Shown here piece by piece: positions 25,802 through 35,169 of a DNA stretch of 64,000 nt (its first letter is position 1; each line of letters begins with the position of its first letter). The translations under genes and the position numbers were made by a program. Origin of the DNA: Alphaproteobacteria bacterium (GTDB taxonomy: Bacteria > Pseudomonadota > Alphaproteobacteria > ATCC43930 > CGMCC-115725); assembly GCA_028871055.1 (NCBI GenBank), contig JAGWON010000010.1:1-64000 (forward strand), written 5' to 3'. Under the pieces are notes generated by a model, which was not told the origin of the DNA, did not search any database, and saw nothing but the letters and a program-made list of their open reading frames with translations.

Positions 25802-27015
25802 TGATCGACGAAACCTCGCGCAAGCTGATCGAGCGCGCCGCGGCGCACTTGAAATCGCGCGCGCCAGCGGCCACGGCGGCGCAGATCGCAGCGGCCGTGC
25901 CGCAGCCGGCGCCGCAGACCGTTTATCCGCAGGCTGGCTATCCCGAGACCGCCTACCAACAGCCGGCGTACGAACCGGCCGTGCCACAGCAGCCGGTTTA
26001 TCGGCAACCCGCGCCGCCGCAGCCGGCCGATCAACAGCCCGCCTATGCGCCGTCGCCGCGCACCTATCAGGCGCCCTATCCGCCGCATCAGGCGCCCTAT
26101 CCACAAGCGGCCTACGAGCAGGCGCCGCATGCCGCCGTCGTCAACGGGGCAGCCGCCGCTTATCACGCACCGAACTATCAGGCCGGCCACATCGTCCAGG
26201 GCTACGCCCGCGCCGCACCCCAGCCGACGATGAACGGCTATGCGCGCGACGTCGAAGGCCCGTCGATGGCGCCACCGTCGCAGGGCTACAGCCGCCAAGT
26301 CTCGATCGATCGCGGCAGCCTCGCGCGCTGCGGCATCGCCGTGCCGTCGGCTCAGCGCTCGCGCGTGGTCGAGGAATTCCGCATCGTCAAGCGCCAGATC
26401 GTCGCCAAGTACGTGGACGAACCGGACGACGAGGCGGCGAACCGCAACCGCGTCATCATGGTCACCTCGACCCGCCCGCGCGAGGGCAAGACTTTCACCG
26501 CTATCAATTTGGCGCTGGCGATCGCCACCGAGCAGGACCTCAAAGTCCTGCTCATCGACCTCGACACCAAACATCATGCGATGCAGGAAATGATGGGCAT
26601 TCCCGCGAGCTACGGCCTCACCGACCTGCTCGCGAATCCCGACACCGACTTTTCCGAGGTGGTGCTGCGCACCAATCTGCCGAACCTGACGGTGATACCG
26701 GCCGGTTCGCCCAATATCCGCTCGCCGGAGCTGCTGTCGAGCCGGCGGACCCGCGCCATCTTCAGCGAAATGACGCAGCGCTACAACGACCGGTTCATCG
26801 TTTTCGATGCGCCGGCAGTGCTGGCGTCGAGCGATCCGGCGATCCTCGCCGGTCTCGTCGGCCAAATCGTCCTGGTGGTCGAAGCCGACCACACCCAGCA
26901 GGAGGAGCTGGAAACGGCGATCGGCCTGTTGAGCGCCTGCCCGAACATCAGCCTGTTGCTCAACAAGGTCCGGACGTCCGCGGCCGACCAGTTCGGCGCC
27001 TATTCCGATTATTGA
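25801..27015 (+). CDS. XrtA-system tyrosine autokinase (BY-kinase) with Tyr/Pro/Gln-rich extension
   Basis: A 404-residue cytoplasmic kinase. The catalytic part starts near residue 185 (RSRVVEEFRIVKRQI), with Walker A in STRPREGKTFTAINLALAIA (about residues 223-231), Walker A' in VLLIDLDTKHHAM and Walker B in FIVFDAPAVLAS. BY-kinases regulate Wzz-type partners by phosphorylating their own tyrosines. Residues about 40-165 form an unusual low-complexity region with some 15 tyrosines among Pro, Gln and Ala. The usual C-terminal Tyr cluster is reduced to GAYSDY. Translationally coupled to the Wzz gene. Confidence 0.88.
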   Translation: MIDETSRKLIERAAAHLKSRAPAATAAQIAAAVPQPAPQTVYPQAGYPETAYQQPAYEPAVPQQPVYRQPAPPQPADQQPAYAPSPRTYQAPYPPHQAPYPQAAYEQAPHAAVVNGAAAAYHAPNYQAGHIVQGYARAAPQPTMNGYARDVEGPSMAPPSQGYSRQVSIDRGSLARCGIAVPSAQRSRVVEEFRIVKRQIVAKYVDEPDDEAANRNRVIMVTSTRPREGKTFTAINLALAIATEQDLKVLLIDLDTKHHAMQEMMGIPASYGLTDLLANPDTDFSEVVLRTNLPNLTVIPAGSPNIRSPELLSSRRTRAIFSEMTQRYNDRFIVFDAPAVLASSDPAILAGLVGQIVLVVEADHTQQEELETAIGLLSACPNISLLLNKVRTSAADQFGAYSDY

Positions 27016-27049
27016 TCCGTCCCATGCCGTTCCTCCCGTCGAGAGCAGA

Positions 27050-28678
27050 ATGCGCATCACTCGGTTGCCGGTCGTCGTTGCGGGACTCGTCGCAGTTGCG
27101 GCGATGGCTTCCCCGGCGGCGGCCCAGCTCTCGCTAGGCCCTCTCGACGATCAGGGCCAGGGTCCGGTCCCGCCGATCTACGGCCAAGGTCTGCGACAGA
27201 ATCTCGGCCGTCCCACCGCGCCCAACGAGAACGAGCAGCCCTATACCCTGCCGCCGAAAGGTCCGCCGCTCTGGCAGGTCACGCCGCGCGTCGACCTGCG
27301 CGAAGAGGCAACCGACAACGTCCGCGATGCCCAGACCGGCCGTCAGGCCGATCTGATCACGACGCTCACGCCGGGCATCTACGTCGCCGCCGACGCGCCG
27401 CGGCTCGTCGGCAACCTCGATTACTCGGCGAGCTTCCAGAAATACGCCGTCGCCAGCGACCAGGACAATATCGACCAGAACCTGTTCGGCACCGCCATTG
27501 CGACGGTGGTACCCGATGCCGCGGCGCTCGAGCTGCGCGGCACGATCTTCGACACCGCTCACACCGGCGCGTTCGGCGCGATTCCGTCCTCGCAGTTGAC
27601 CTCGTCGAACCGCACCAGCACCTACGCGATCGAAGCGAGCCCGGTGCTGCGCCATTCGTTCCGGGACGTGGGCAACGGCGAGTTGCGCTACATCTTCGGC
27701 CAGACCTGGTTCAGCGGCCAGACTGCGGCCACCGGTCAGACCGGCACCGGCTTGGCCGGCGTCGGCACGCTCGCGCCGATCACCGCCGCCACCCAAAACG
27801 AGCTGCGCGGCACGCTCGATAGCGCCGATATCGGCAAGTACCTCAGCAACACCGTCACGCTCGACGGCCAGCGCACCGACGTCAACGGCGGCACCGGTTC
27901 GAACAAGGAAGGGCTGGCGACCGACGAGGTGCAGGTCCACGTCACCAAATCGATCGCGCTGGTCGGCTCCGGCGGCTGGCAGACGCTCCAATTCGCCCAG
28001 GTGCCGTCGCAGAACCTGTCTGAGCCGACCTGGTACGGCGGATTCATTTACGAGCCGAATTCCGACGCGCGGGTCTCGCTCAATTACGGGCACCGCGACG
28101 GCGCCGATTCGTTCCTGGGCGATCTGCGCTACGCGCTGACGCCGGTGACGACGGCCTATGCCAACTATTCCGAGATCACCACGACGCCGCAGCAGGCGAT
28201 CCTCCAGAATCTGAGCGGCGCCGTGCTCGGTCCGAACGGCACGGTGCTCAATGCGACGACCGGCCTGCCGATCTCGCTCAACAACAGCGAGTTCAGCCTG
28301 CAAAACGACGTCGAGCGCCTGCGCACCTTCCAAGCGAGTCTGGTCACCGATCTCGACCCGAACCGCTTCACCGTCACCGGAATTCACCAGGAGATGAATT
28401 CGCTCACGGGGCTGGTGCCCAACGACGCGATGAACGGTGTGACCGCGACCTGGAACCGCCGGATGACACCGCTTACCAACATGAGCCTGAGCGGCGGCTA
28501 TTTCCTGCAGAACTCCCAGCACACGCACACCTTCGACACCACGCTGGAGTTCAGCCACGCATTCACGCCGTCTCTGTTCGGCGCGATCGATTACAACTTC
28601 GCCTATGTCGACTCGGTGTCGGGCGGGCCGAATTTCTATCGCAACTCGCTGATCCTGACCCTGCGCAAGGTCTTCTAG
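27050..28678 (+). CDS. XrtA-system outer-membrane beta-barrel protein (TIGR03016-like)
   Basis: A 542-residue exported protein with signal peptide MRITRLPVVVAGLVAVAAMA and cleavage near AAAQL. The mature region has alternating strands, for example TPRVDLREEATDNVRDAQTG near the start, YSASFQKYAVASDQDN, and a last strand YRNSLILTLRKVF with terminal Phe. Length and context match the uncharacterised outer-membrane barrels of PEP-CTERM/XrtA loci, which may help polysaccharide export or anchoring. It lies 34 bases after the kinase gene in the same operon. Confidence 0.83.
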   Translation: MRITRLPVVVAGLVAVAAMASPAAAQLSLGPLDDQGQGPVPPIYGQGLRQNLGRPTAPNENEQPYTLPPKGPPLWQVTPRVDLREEATDNVRDAQTGRQADLITTLTPGIYVAADAPRLVGNLDYSASFQKYAVASDQDNIDQNLFGTAIATVVPDAAALELRGTIFDTAHTGAFGAIPSSQLTSSNRTSTYAIEASPVLRHSFRDVGNGELRYIFGQTWFSGQTAATGQTGTGLAGVGTLAPITAATQNELRGTLDSADIGKYLSNTVTLDGQRTDVNGGTGSNKEGLATDEVQVHVTKSIALVGSGGWQTLQFAQVPSQNLSEPTWYGGFIYEPNSDARVSLNYGHRDGADSFLGDLRYALTPVTTAYANYSEITTTPQQAILQNLSGAVLGPNGTVLNATTGLPISLNNSEFSLQNDVERLRTFQASLVTDLDPNRFTVTGIHQEMNSLTGLVPNDAMNGVTATWNRRMTPLTNMSLSGGYFLQNSQHTHTFDTTLEFSHAFTPSLFGAIDYNFAYVDSVSGGPNFYRNSLILTLRKVF

Positions 28679-28688
28679 GAGCGCGGCG

Positions 28689-29579
28689 ATGGACGGGATG
28701 ATCACCCTCGACCGCGAGACGCCTGTGTTGCGGCGCGACGGCCGCATCGTCAATGCGCTGACGGTGGACGTCGAGGATTATTTCCAGGTCGAGGCGCTCG
28801 CGCGCGCGGTGCCGCGCAGCGAATGGGACTCGATCCCCTCGCGGGTCGAGGCCAGCGTCGACCGCCTGCTGGCGCTGTTCGAGGCGCGCGGCGCCAAGGC
28901 GACGTTCTTCACGCTCGGCTGGATCGCCGAGCGCCACCAGGCGATGGTGCAGCGTATCGTCGGGTTCGGGCATGAGCTGGCGAGCCATGGTCTCAGCCAT
29001 CTCCGCGCCGACCGCCAAAGCCGCGACGAATTCCGTGCCGATATCCGGCGCAGCAAGGTGCTGCTCGAAGACATCGGCCAGACGCCGGTCAGGGGCTATC
29101 GCGCCGCCACATTCTCGATCGGCGCCGGCAATCTATGGGCGCACGACGAACTCGCCGAAGCGGGCTTCGCCTACAGCTCGAGCATCTACCCGATTGCGCA
29201 CGACCTCTATGGCATGCCCGAGGCGCCGCGCGCGCCGTTCCGAACCGGCAGCGGCGCCGTTCTCGAGATTCCGCTGAGTACGGTGCGCCTTGGCGGTCGC
29301 AACCTGCCGGCGTCGGGCGGCGGTTATTTCCGCCTGCTGCCCTATGTCGTGTCGCGCGCCGCATTCCGACGCGTCAACCACGCCGAAAGCCGGCCGGCGG
29401 TCTTCTACATGCATCCGTGGGAGATCGATGCGGCGCAGCCGCGCGTCGCCGGGCTCTTGGCCAAGTCGCGCTTCCGCCACTACCTCAACCTCGGCCGCAT
29501 GTACGGACGGCTGGGACGGCTCCTCGGCGACTTTGCCTGGGACCGCATGGATGCCGTCTTCCTCGGTCCGGGGCGATGA
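28689..29579 (+). CDS. XrtA-system polysaccharide deacetylase
   Basis: A 296-residue CE4 enzyme. The metal-binding start is NALTVDVEDYFQVEALARAV (D27, D30), then GAKATFFTLGWIAERH and the His motif GHELASHGLSH. RGYRAATFSIGAGNLWAHDE and YMHPWEIDAAQPRV complete the family pattern. It removes N-acetyl groups from the polymer or its intermediate. TIGR03006-type members are standard components of exosortase A loci. It begins ten bases after the beta-barrel stop. The DUF3473-like C-terminal region is present. Confidence 0.9.
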   Translation: MDGMITLDRETPVLRRDGRIVNALTVDVEDYFQVEALARAVPRSEWDSIPSRVEASVDRLLALFEARGAKATFFTLGWIAERHQAMVQRIVGFGHELASHGLSHLRADRQSRDEFRADIRRSKVLLEDIGQTPVRGYRAATFSIGAGNLWAHDELAEAGFAYSSSIYPIAHDLYGMPEAPRAPFRTGSGAVLEIPLSTVRLGGRNLPASGGGYFRLLPYVVSRAAFRRVNHAESRPAVFYMHPWEIDAAQPRVAGLLAKSRFRHYLNLGRMYGRLGRLLGDFAWDRMDAVFLGPGR

Positions 29580-29666
29580 AATTCCACCAGATTTACCAAA
29601 GCCTTGGCTCGAATCTTAGCGGAGCCTTGAGACTTTTCTGCGATCCAGGGCGCCGGGAGTAGCGCC

Positions 29667-30893
29667 GTGTCCGACCTGTTGTTCCTGGCCCACCGGCTGC
29701 CCTATCCGCCCGACAAGGGCGACAAGATCCGCTCGTGGCCGATCCTGCGCCATCTGGCGGCGCGGCACCGCGTGCACCTCGGCGCGTTTTACGACGATCC
29801 TGCCGACGCCGCGCATATCCCCGCGCTGGAACAGATCTGTGCCAGCGTTTGCGCCTTGCCGCTTCAGCCGTTGCGCGCCCGCGCCCGCAGCCTGCTCGCG
29901 CTCGCCACCGGCGAGGCGATGAGCGCGCGTTATTTCCGCGATCCCCGGCTGATGGCTTGGATCGACGAAACCGTCGCCAGGTTCCGGCCGCGCGCCGCCT
30001 TCGTCTATTGCTCGGCGATGGCGCCCTACGTGACCGGCCTCGCGTTCGAGCGCCGCGTCATCGACATGGTCGATCTCGATTCCGAGAAGTGGCGTCGTTA
30101 CGCGGACGAGGGCGGCGTGTACGCGCCGCTCTATCGCCGCGAGGCGCGCCGGCTTCTGGCGCTCGAGCGCCGTGCCGCCGACGCGTTCGACGCCACGCTG
30201 TTCGTATCGGACGCCGAAGCCGCGCTGTTCGAGAGCCGCGCACCCGAATGCGCGGTGCGCGTGCGCGTCATGTCGAACGGCGTCGATCTCGATCGCTTCG
30301 ATCCGAACCGCGCCTATCCGAATCCGTTTCCGCGCAACCGCCGCGCGCTGGTTTTCACCGGCGCGATGGATTACCGACCGAATGTCGACGCCGCGTGCTG
30401 GTTCGGCGCCGAGGTGGTGCCGCGGCTGCGCCGGCGCTGGTCGAACATCGATTTCTGGATCGTCGGCGCGAATCCGGCGCGCGCGGTCAGGCGCCTGTGC
30501 GGCGATGCCAATATCCGGGTCACCGGACGGGTGGCGGACGTGCGGCCCTATCTCGCGCATGCCGACGCGGCGGTGGCGCCGCTGCGCATCGCGCGCGGCA
30601 TCCAGAACAAGGTGCTCGAGGCGATGGCGATGGCGCAACCCGTCATCGCGTCGCCGGCGGCGCTGGCGGCCTTCGCCTTCACGCCGGGCGAAGACGTGCT
30701 TGCCGCCGCGACGCCGGCCGATTTCGTCGCCATGATCGCGGTTGCGCTGTCGGCCAAGGGCCGCGCGATCGGTACCCGCGGCCGCGCCCGGATTGCGGCG
30801 GATTACCGCTGGGAGACGCAGCTGCCGCTGCTCGATTCATTGCTGGCGATGGCGCCGATCGCGCCGTCGCTCGCCTTGGCGACCGCGTCATGA
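29667..30893 (+). CDS. XrtA-system glycosyltransferase (TIGR03087-like, GT4 fold)
   Basis: A 408-residue protein with a GTG start (VSDLLFLAHRLPYPPDKGDK). That start, plus KIRSWPILRHLAARHRVHLG, is the signature of the PEP-CTERM/EpsH1 sugar transferase family. The C-terminal GT4 Rossmann domain has LVFTGAMDYRPNVDAACWFG, VGANPARAVRRL and RGIQNKVLEAMAMAQPVIAS. It should add a sugar to the lipid-linked repeat unit on the cytoplasmic side. Its stop overlaps the xrtA start by four bases (ATGA). Confidence 0.9.
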   Translation: MSDLLFLAHRLPYPPDKGDKIRSWPILRHLAARHRVHLGAFYDDPADAAHIPALEQICASVCALPLQPLRARARSLLALATGEAMSARYFRDPRLMAWIDETVARFRPRAAFVYCSAMAPYVTGLAFERRVIDMVDLDSEKWRRYADEGGVYAPLYRREARRLLALERRAADAFDATLFVSDAEAALFESRAPECAVRVRVMSNGVDLDRFDPNRAYPNPFPRNRRALVFTGAMDYRPNVDAACWFGAEVVPRLRRRWSNIDFWIVGANPARAVRRLCGDANIRVTGRVADVRPYLAHADAAVAPLRIARGIQNKVLEAMAMAQPVIASPAALAAFAFTPGEDVLAAATPADFVAMIAVALSAKGRAIGTRGRARIAADYRWETQLPLLDSLLAMAPIAPSLALATAS

Positions 30894-32431
30894 GCGTTTC
30901 GACCGCCGAAAGCCGTGCCGGCACGACGCCGTGGCGCATCCTCGGCGCGGCGCTCGCGCTTGCGGCGCTGGCGCTGGGCGGCTTGTTCTGGCGCGAGGTC
31001 GTCGGCGCCTGGCGCGTCTGGCTCGCCTCGCCGACCTACAACCATGGCTTCCTCGTATTGCCAGTCGCGCTCTATCTGATCTGGGACCGGCGCGCCGAGC
31101 TCGACGTGCCGCCGCGCGCGGATCTCCGCGTCCTGGCGCTGCTGCCGCTGCTGTCGCTGGCCTGGCTCGGCGCGGCGGTGCTCGGCGTGCTCGAGCTACA
31201 GCAGTTGGTCGTCATCACCATCGTCCAGGCGATGCTGCTCGCCGCGTTCGGTTGGCCGCTCTATCGGCGGATGCTCGGACCGCTGCTCTATCTCTATCTG
31301 CTGGTGCCGAGCGGCGAGGTCCTGGTGCCGACGCTGCAGGATTTCACCGCGCGCTTCGCTGTCTGGCTGCTGCAGCTCGCACACGTGCCGGTATTTTCCG
31401 ACGGGATCATCATCTCGATTCCCGAAGGCGACTTCATCGTCGCCGAGGCCTGCGCCGGGCTGCGCTTCCTCATCGCCTCGATCGCCTTCGGCGCGTTCTT
31501 CGCGCTCCTCGTCTACCGCTCGTGGTGGAAGCGCGCCGCCTTCATGGCGACGTCGCTGATCGTGCCGGTCTTCGCCAACGGCGTGCGTGCCTTCGGCATC
31601 ATCTATCTGGCGCATCTGACCAGCGACGTCACCGCGGTCGAGGCCGACCACATCGTCTACGGCTGGGGCTTTTTCACCCTCATTCTGCTGCTGCTGATCG
31701 TCATCGGCATGCGCTTCGCCGATCGCGGCCGGCCCGCGTCGCGCACCGCCGCGGCCCCGGCGTTCGCGCTGCGCGCGCCGCTCGTCGCGGTTGCGGCTGC
31801 GGTCGCGCTGGCGGCAATCGGTCCGGCCTATCTGTCGTTTCTCGACAATGCACAGCCGCTCGACTTGTCGCGCGCCGCGCCGCCGCCGGTGGCGGCACCG
31901 TGGACCCTGCGCGCCGACGACAACGACAGTTGGAACCCGGTGATCGTCGCGCCCGATCGCGCGTTCCGCGACGGCTTCGAATCCGCCGGCCACGACGTGG
32001 AGCGCTACGTCGCGCTCTACGCCGCCTATGGCCGGCACAACACGCTGGTGCGCAGCCAGAACCGCATCGCCGACGAGGACGTCTGGGCGCGCTCGACGCG
32101 CGGCTCGACGCGCATCGATCTGCATGGGCGTCCGGTCACCGTTTCGGTGGCCGAACTCCACAGCGGCGCCAAGACGCGCCTCGCGTGGTATTTCTACGTC
32201 GTCGACGGCGTGGTCACGGCCAACCCGGCCGAGGCCAAGCTTGTTCAGGCGCGCGCCATCGTCGAGGGCCGCGACTCGGTGTCGGCTTTCGTCGCCATCG
32301 CCACGCCGATCGACAATGGCGCCGCCGCCGCGCGCCAAGTGCTGGCGAGCTTCGTCGACGCCATGGGCCCCCTCCCGGCCTATCTCGATCGCGTTCGCGC
32401 CGAGGTCCACCGCGCCGCCGCGCGCTCGTGA
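30890..32431 (+). CDS. xrtA: Exosortase A fused to an EpsI domain
   Basis: A 513-residue polytopic inner-membrane protein. The start SPTYNHGFLVLPVALYLIW is the exosortase N-motif. Catalytic residues are C188 (AEACAGLRFLIAS), R233 (ANGVRAFGIIYLAH) and H254 (EADHIVYGWGFF), as in XrtA/EpsH. After about residue 310 follows a soluble EpsI-like domain (VARYVALYAAYGRHNTLV-type region; NRIADEDVWARS). Exosortase A processes proteins bearing a C-terminal PEP-CTERM signal; EpsI is linked to EPS production. Fusion of the two is common. Start ATG 30890 overlaps the glycosyltransferase stop. Confidence 0.92.
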   Translation: MSVSTAESRAGTTPWRILGAALALAALALGGLFWREVVGAWRVWLASPTYNHGFLVLPVALYLIWDRRAELDVPPRADLRVLALLPLLSLAWLGAAVLGVLELQQLVVITIVQAMLLAAFGWPLYRRMLGPLLYLYLLVPSGEVLVPTLQDFTARFAVWLLQLAHVPVFSDGIIISIPEGDFIVAEACAGLRFLIASIAFGAFFALLVYRSWWKRAAFMATSLIVPVFANGVRAFGIIYLAHLTSDVTAVEADHIVYGWGFFTLILLLLIVIGMRFADRGRPASRTAAAPAFALRAPLVAVAAAVALAAIGPAYLSFLDNAQPLDLSRAAPPPVAAPWTLRADDNDSWNPVIVAPDRAFRDGFESAGHDVERYVALYAAYGRHNTLVRSQNRIADEDVWARSTRGSTRIDLHGRPVTVSVAELHSGAKTRLAWYFYVVDGVVTANPAEAKLVQARAIVEGRDSVSAFVAIATPIDNGAAAARQVLASFVDAMGPLPAYLDRVRAEVHRAAARS

Positions 32432-32438
32432 GGCGAAG

Positions 32439-33962
32439 GTGAGCGATTCGCTCGCCCGCCGCATCGCCAAGGGCGCGTTGTGGCTGGTGGCCGCGCGCTG
32501 GGGCGTGCGCCTCATCGGCATCGTCAGCACCATCGCGCTCGCGCGCCTGCTTCAGCCGGCGGATTACGGCCTCGTCGGCATGGCGACGCTGCTCTATGCC
32601 CTCGTCCAGGCGGCGGGCGATTTCAGCCTCGACATCGACCTGATCCGCTCGGGCTCGCGCGAGCGCGAGCGCTACGACACGGTGTGGACGCTCGAGGTTG
32701 CGCGCGGCGTCGTCACCGCGGTCCTGGTGCTGCTGCTGGCGATCGCGGCCGGCGCGATCCTGCACGAGCCGCGGCTGCTCGGCGTTGCGATTTTTATTGC
32801 CGCCATCGCCGCGGTGTCGGGCTTCGCCAATGTCGGCGTGATCGAATTCCGCAGCGAGTTCGCTTTCGCGCGCGAGTGCGTCTATACGCTCGCGGTCAAG
32901 CTTGCCGCGTTCTTGGTGGCGGTGCCGCTGGCCTTCGCCTGGCGCGACTATCGCGCGTTGATTGCGGGTCTGGTCACGTCCGCCGCCGCGCGCGTCGCCT
33001 TGAGCTTCGCGCTGCACCCCTATCGGCCGCGGCCGTCGCTGACGCGCTTCCGCGAGGTCTTCGGCTTCTCCAAGTGGCTCTGGTTCTCGAGCCAGCTTTT
33101 CTTCGTGCGCACGCGGAGCGACGAGCTCTTCGTCGGCAAGTTCGCCGGCATCGCGGCGCTGGGCTTCTACCGCATCGCCCGCACGGTGGCGGAACTGCCG
33201 ATGACCGAACTGATCACGCCGGTGCTGGCGGCGATCTTTCCGGGGTTCTCGAAGCTGTCGGGCGAGGGCAAGAGCCTCGCCGAGGGCTATCTCGCGGTAT
33301 TGGCGGGCGGCCTCTGCCTGATGGCGCCGATGGCTTTCGGTCTGCTAGTCACGGCGGATCTCGTGCTCGACCTGGGTTTCGGCAGGCAGTGGGCCGCCGC
33401 CGCGCCGCTGCTGCGGCTCCTCGCCTTCGCCGGCCCGCTCGAGATGTTCGTCGGCAACGCCTATGCCGTGTTCGTCGCCATGGGGCGGCCGCGGCTTTTC
33501 ACCTATACGAGCTTGATCAATGCGGCGGCGTTCCTGGCGCTGCTGGCGGTCCTGGTGCCGGCGCACGGCGGCATGGGCGCGGCGACGGCGCTGGTCGGCG
33601 CCAGCCTCGTCGGCGGCGGCGCCAATCTTGTCCTGGCACAGCGGCTCGTCCGCCTGCCGGCGCGCGATCTGGCCGAAGCGCTGTGGCGGCCGTTCACCGC
33701 CGGCGCTTCGATGGCGGCGTTCCTCGGCGCCTTTCGCCAGGTGGTCGCATTTCCGCCGGGCGCCGGCGGCGAAGCGCTCGCGCTCGCTTCGTGCGTCGTC
33801 CTTGGCGCCGCGATCTATACGACCGTGCTGTTCACGCTGTGGGCGACCGGCGGCTATCCCAAAGGCGCCGAGGCGACGATCGCGGATTTCATCGCCGCGC
33901 GTGTGCTGCCGCGACTGCCGGCGCTCGCGAAATTGTCCGCTGTATTGCGCGCCGAAAAATAG
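32439..33962 (+). CDS. Polysaccharide flippase (Wzx/PST family)
   Basis: A 507-residue membrane protein with about 12-14 hydrophobic segments. The GTG start at 32439 follows GAGGCGAAG and gives VSDSLARRIAKGALWLVAAR. LARLLQPADYGLVGMATLLY, GFSKWLWFSSQLFFVRTRSD and LPMTELITPVLAAIFPGFSK fit polysaccharide_synt family flippases that move lipid-linked sugar units across the inner membrane. It starts seven bases after xrtA and ends the plus-strand operon. A second flippase is encoded at 38433-40016. Confidence 0.88.
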   Translation: MSDSLARRIAKGALWLVAARWGVRLIGIVSTIALARLLQPADYGLVGMATLLYALVQAAGDFSLDIDLIRSGSRERERYDTVWTLEVARGVVTAVLVLLLAIAAGAILHEPRLLGVAIFIAAIAAVSGFANVGVIEFRSEFAFARECVYTLAVKLAAFLVAVPLAFAWRDYRALIAGLVTSAAARVALSFALHPYRPRPSLTRFREVFGFSKWLWFSSQLFFVRTRSDELFVGKFAGIAALGFYRIARTVAELPMTELITPVLAAIFPGFSKLSGEGKSLAEGYLAVLAGGLCLMAPMAFGLLVTADLVLDLGFGRQWAAAAPLLRLLAFAGPLEMFVGNAYAVFVAMGRPRLFTYTSLINAAAFLALLAVLVPAHGGMGAATALVGASLVGGGANLVLAQRLVRLPARDLAEALWRPFTAGASMAAFLGAFRQVVAFPPGAGGEALALASCVVLGAAIYTTVLFTLWATGGYPKGAEATIADFIAARVLPRLPALAKLSAVLRAEK

Positions 33963-33973
33963 ACCGACGCAGC

Positions 33974-34531
33974 TCAGGGCTTCGGCGCGACGCCGCGCTC
34001 GCGCTCGATCTCGGCGAGCAGATGGTGCTTGGTGCCTTCGAAATGACCGAGGAAGCCCGGAAAATCGAAATCGTCCGGCACCAGGGTACAATCCGCGATC
34101 GCGGCGTCGTAGTTGCCGAGCCGCCGCTGGCAATCCGCGCGATAGAGATAGTTTCCCGGCCCGACGACTTGATCCGTGTCGAGTTCGGCGCAGCGAGTGA
34201 AGTCGGGAATCGCGGCGGCGTAGTTGCCCATCTTGTAATGCAGCATCGCGCGCGAGAAATGGAGACCGGGATTTTGCGGTGCCAGCTCGATGGCTTTGTT
34301 CTTATATTTGAGCTGTTCGGCACGATTGCCCATCCATCCCAGCACGAACGCTTTGTCGGCGAAGCCCCGAAAATTCAGTGGGTTGTTTGCAATCGTTTGA
34401 TTGCTGAGTGTCAGAGCTTCCTGGAATTGTCTCGCCTTGCAGAGACTCACAAGCTGTTCGTGCCGCGATTCGATCTCCGCTAACGGATGGCGACTGCCAT
34501 CTGGGTCGACGATGCAATCGTCTTCGCGCAT
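33974..34531 (-). CDS. TPR-containing protein of unknown function
   Basis: A 185-residue protein without signal peptide. It has about three TPR-like units: ARQFQEALTLSNQTIANNPL, KNKAIELAPQNPGLHFSRAM and YAAAIPDFTRCAELDTDQV, then NYDAAIADCTLVPDDF. The role is unknown. It directly follows an orphan gene on the same strand (17 bases away), so the two may be expressed together. Both lie in a lower-GC insert between the two halves of the exopolysaccharide locus, next to an IS element. Confidence 0.7.
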   Translation of the reverse strand: MREDDCIVDPDGSRHPLAEIESRHEQLVSLCKARQFQEALTLSNQTIANNPLNFRGFADKAFVLGWMGNRAEQLKYKNKAIELAPQNPGLHFSRAMLHYKMGNYAAAIPDFTRCAELDTDQVVGPGNYLYRADCQRRLGNYDAAIADCTLVPDDFDFPGFLGHFEGTKHHLLAEIERERGVAPKP

Positions 34532-34548
34532 ATGCTCTCCGATCAGCG

Positions 34549-35160
34549 CTAATAACCGCAGTCATCTGGAACAAGCGAACGGACGCATCTGCGGAATGCG
34601 AAGAAGGAGACGGTTCCGTGCCCCAGCGGGATAATGTCTGCTTCATATCGTTTGCCACAAATTTCCATCGCCTCGTTGATTGCTTGAAGACACTCTGGTG
34701 AGTATGGCTCAATAATGGGAATTATATTCCTGCCCGCTGCGCCTGAATCCGTCCAACGGCCGCGCTCGTCGCGCGCTTCGCTCGGCCAATCGAGGTTGTA
34801 CTTCAAAAGTTCGGCGGCGGCGTCGAGCAGGGCAAGCACTTGCTTCGGAAATTCCGGCAGTCCCATTTGAACTGCCATGATCCGCGCCGGCGCATGTTGT
34901 CCTTCCGCTAGCGCCTTTGCGATCGAACGAAGGGCGCGCGTTATCCTGACTCGGCGCGAAGCAGTGATGTCGCCATAAGCGAGCGTCAGCGCTTTCTGAA
35001 CCTCGTCATTCGGCGTCACGCGAGCGAGCCGGCCGCAACATCCATCGGCCACCATGCTCACCAACGGGAACGAGCCAATCGCGAGGCCATCGTCGTCGCA
35101 AGCAACTCCGGCGCTGCCGCGGGGAGTATCCGGAATTCGGTGACGGGAAAAGCCACGCAA
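34549..35160 (-). CDS. Hypothetical protein with RDxxGRWT motif
   Basis: A 203-residue protein with a likely TTG start at 35160 preceded by AGAGGGAAA; a later ATG (MVADG) would shorten it. The middle has RRVRITRALRSIAKALAEGQ and LPEFPKQVLALLDAAAELLK, followed by ARDERGRWTDSG. That short D-x-x-G-R-W-T linker recurs in many alphaproteobacterial proteins whose C-termini vary, sometimes toxin-like. The last ~70 residues (GRNIIPIIEPYSPECL, then FAFRRCVRSLVPDDCGY) contain four cysteines and match nothing I recognise. It may be an effector or toxin, but this is a guess. Two palindromes lie just upstream. Confidence 0.6.
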   Translation of the reverse strand: MRGFSRHRIPDTPRGSAGVACDDDGLAIGSFPLVSMVADGCCGRLARVTPNDEVQKALTLAYGDITASRRVRITRALRSIAKALAEGQHAPARIMAVQMGLPEFPKQVLALLDAAAELLKYNLDWPSEARDERGRWTDSGAAGRNIIPIIEPYSPECLQAINEAMEICGKRYEADIIPLGHGTVSFFAFRRCVRSLVPDDCGY

Positions 35161-35169
35161 TTTCCCTCT

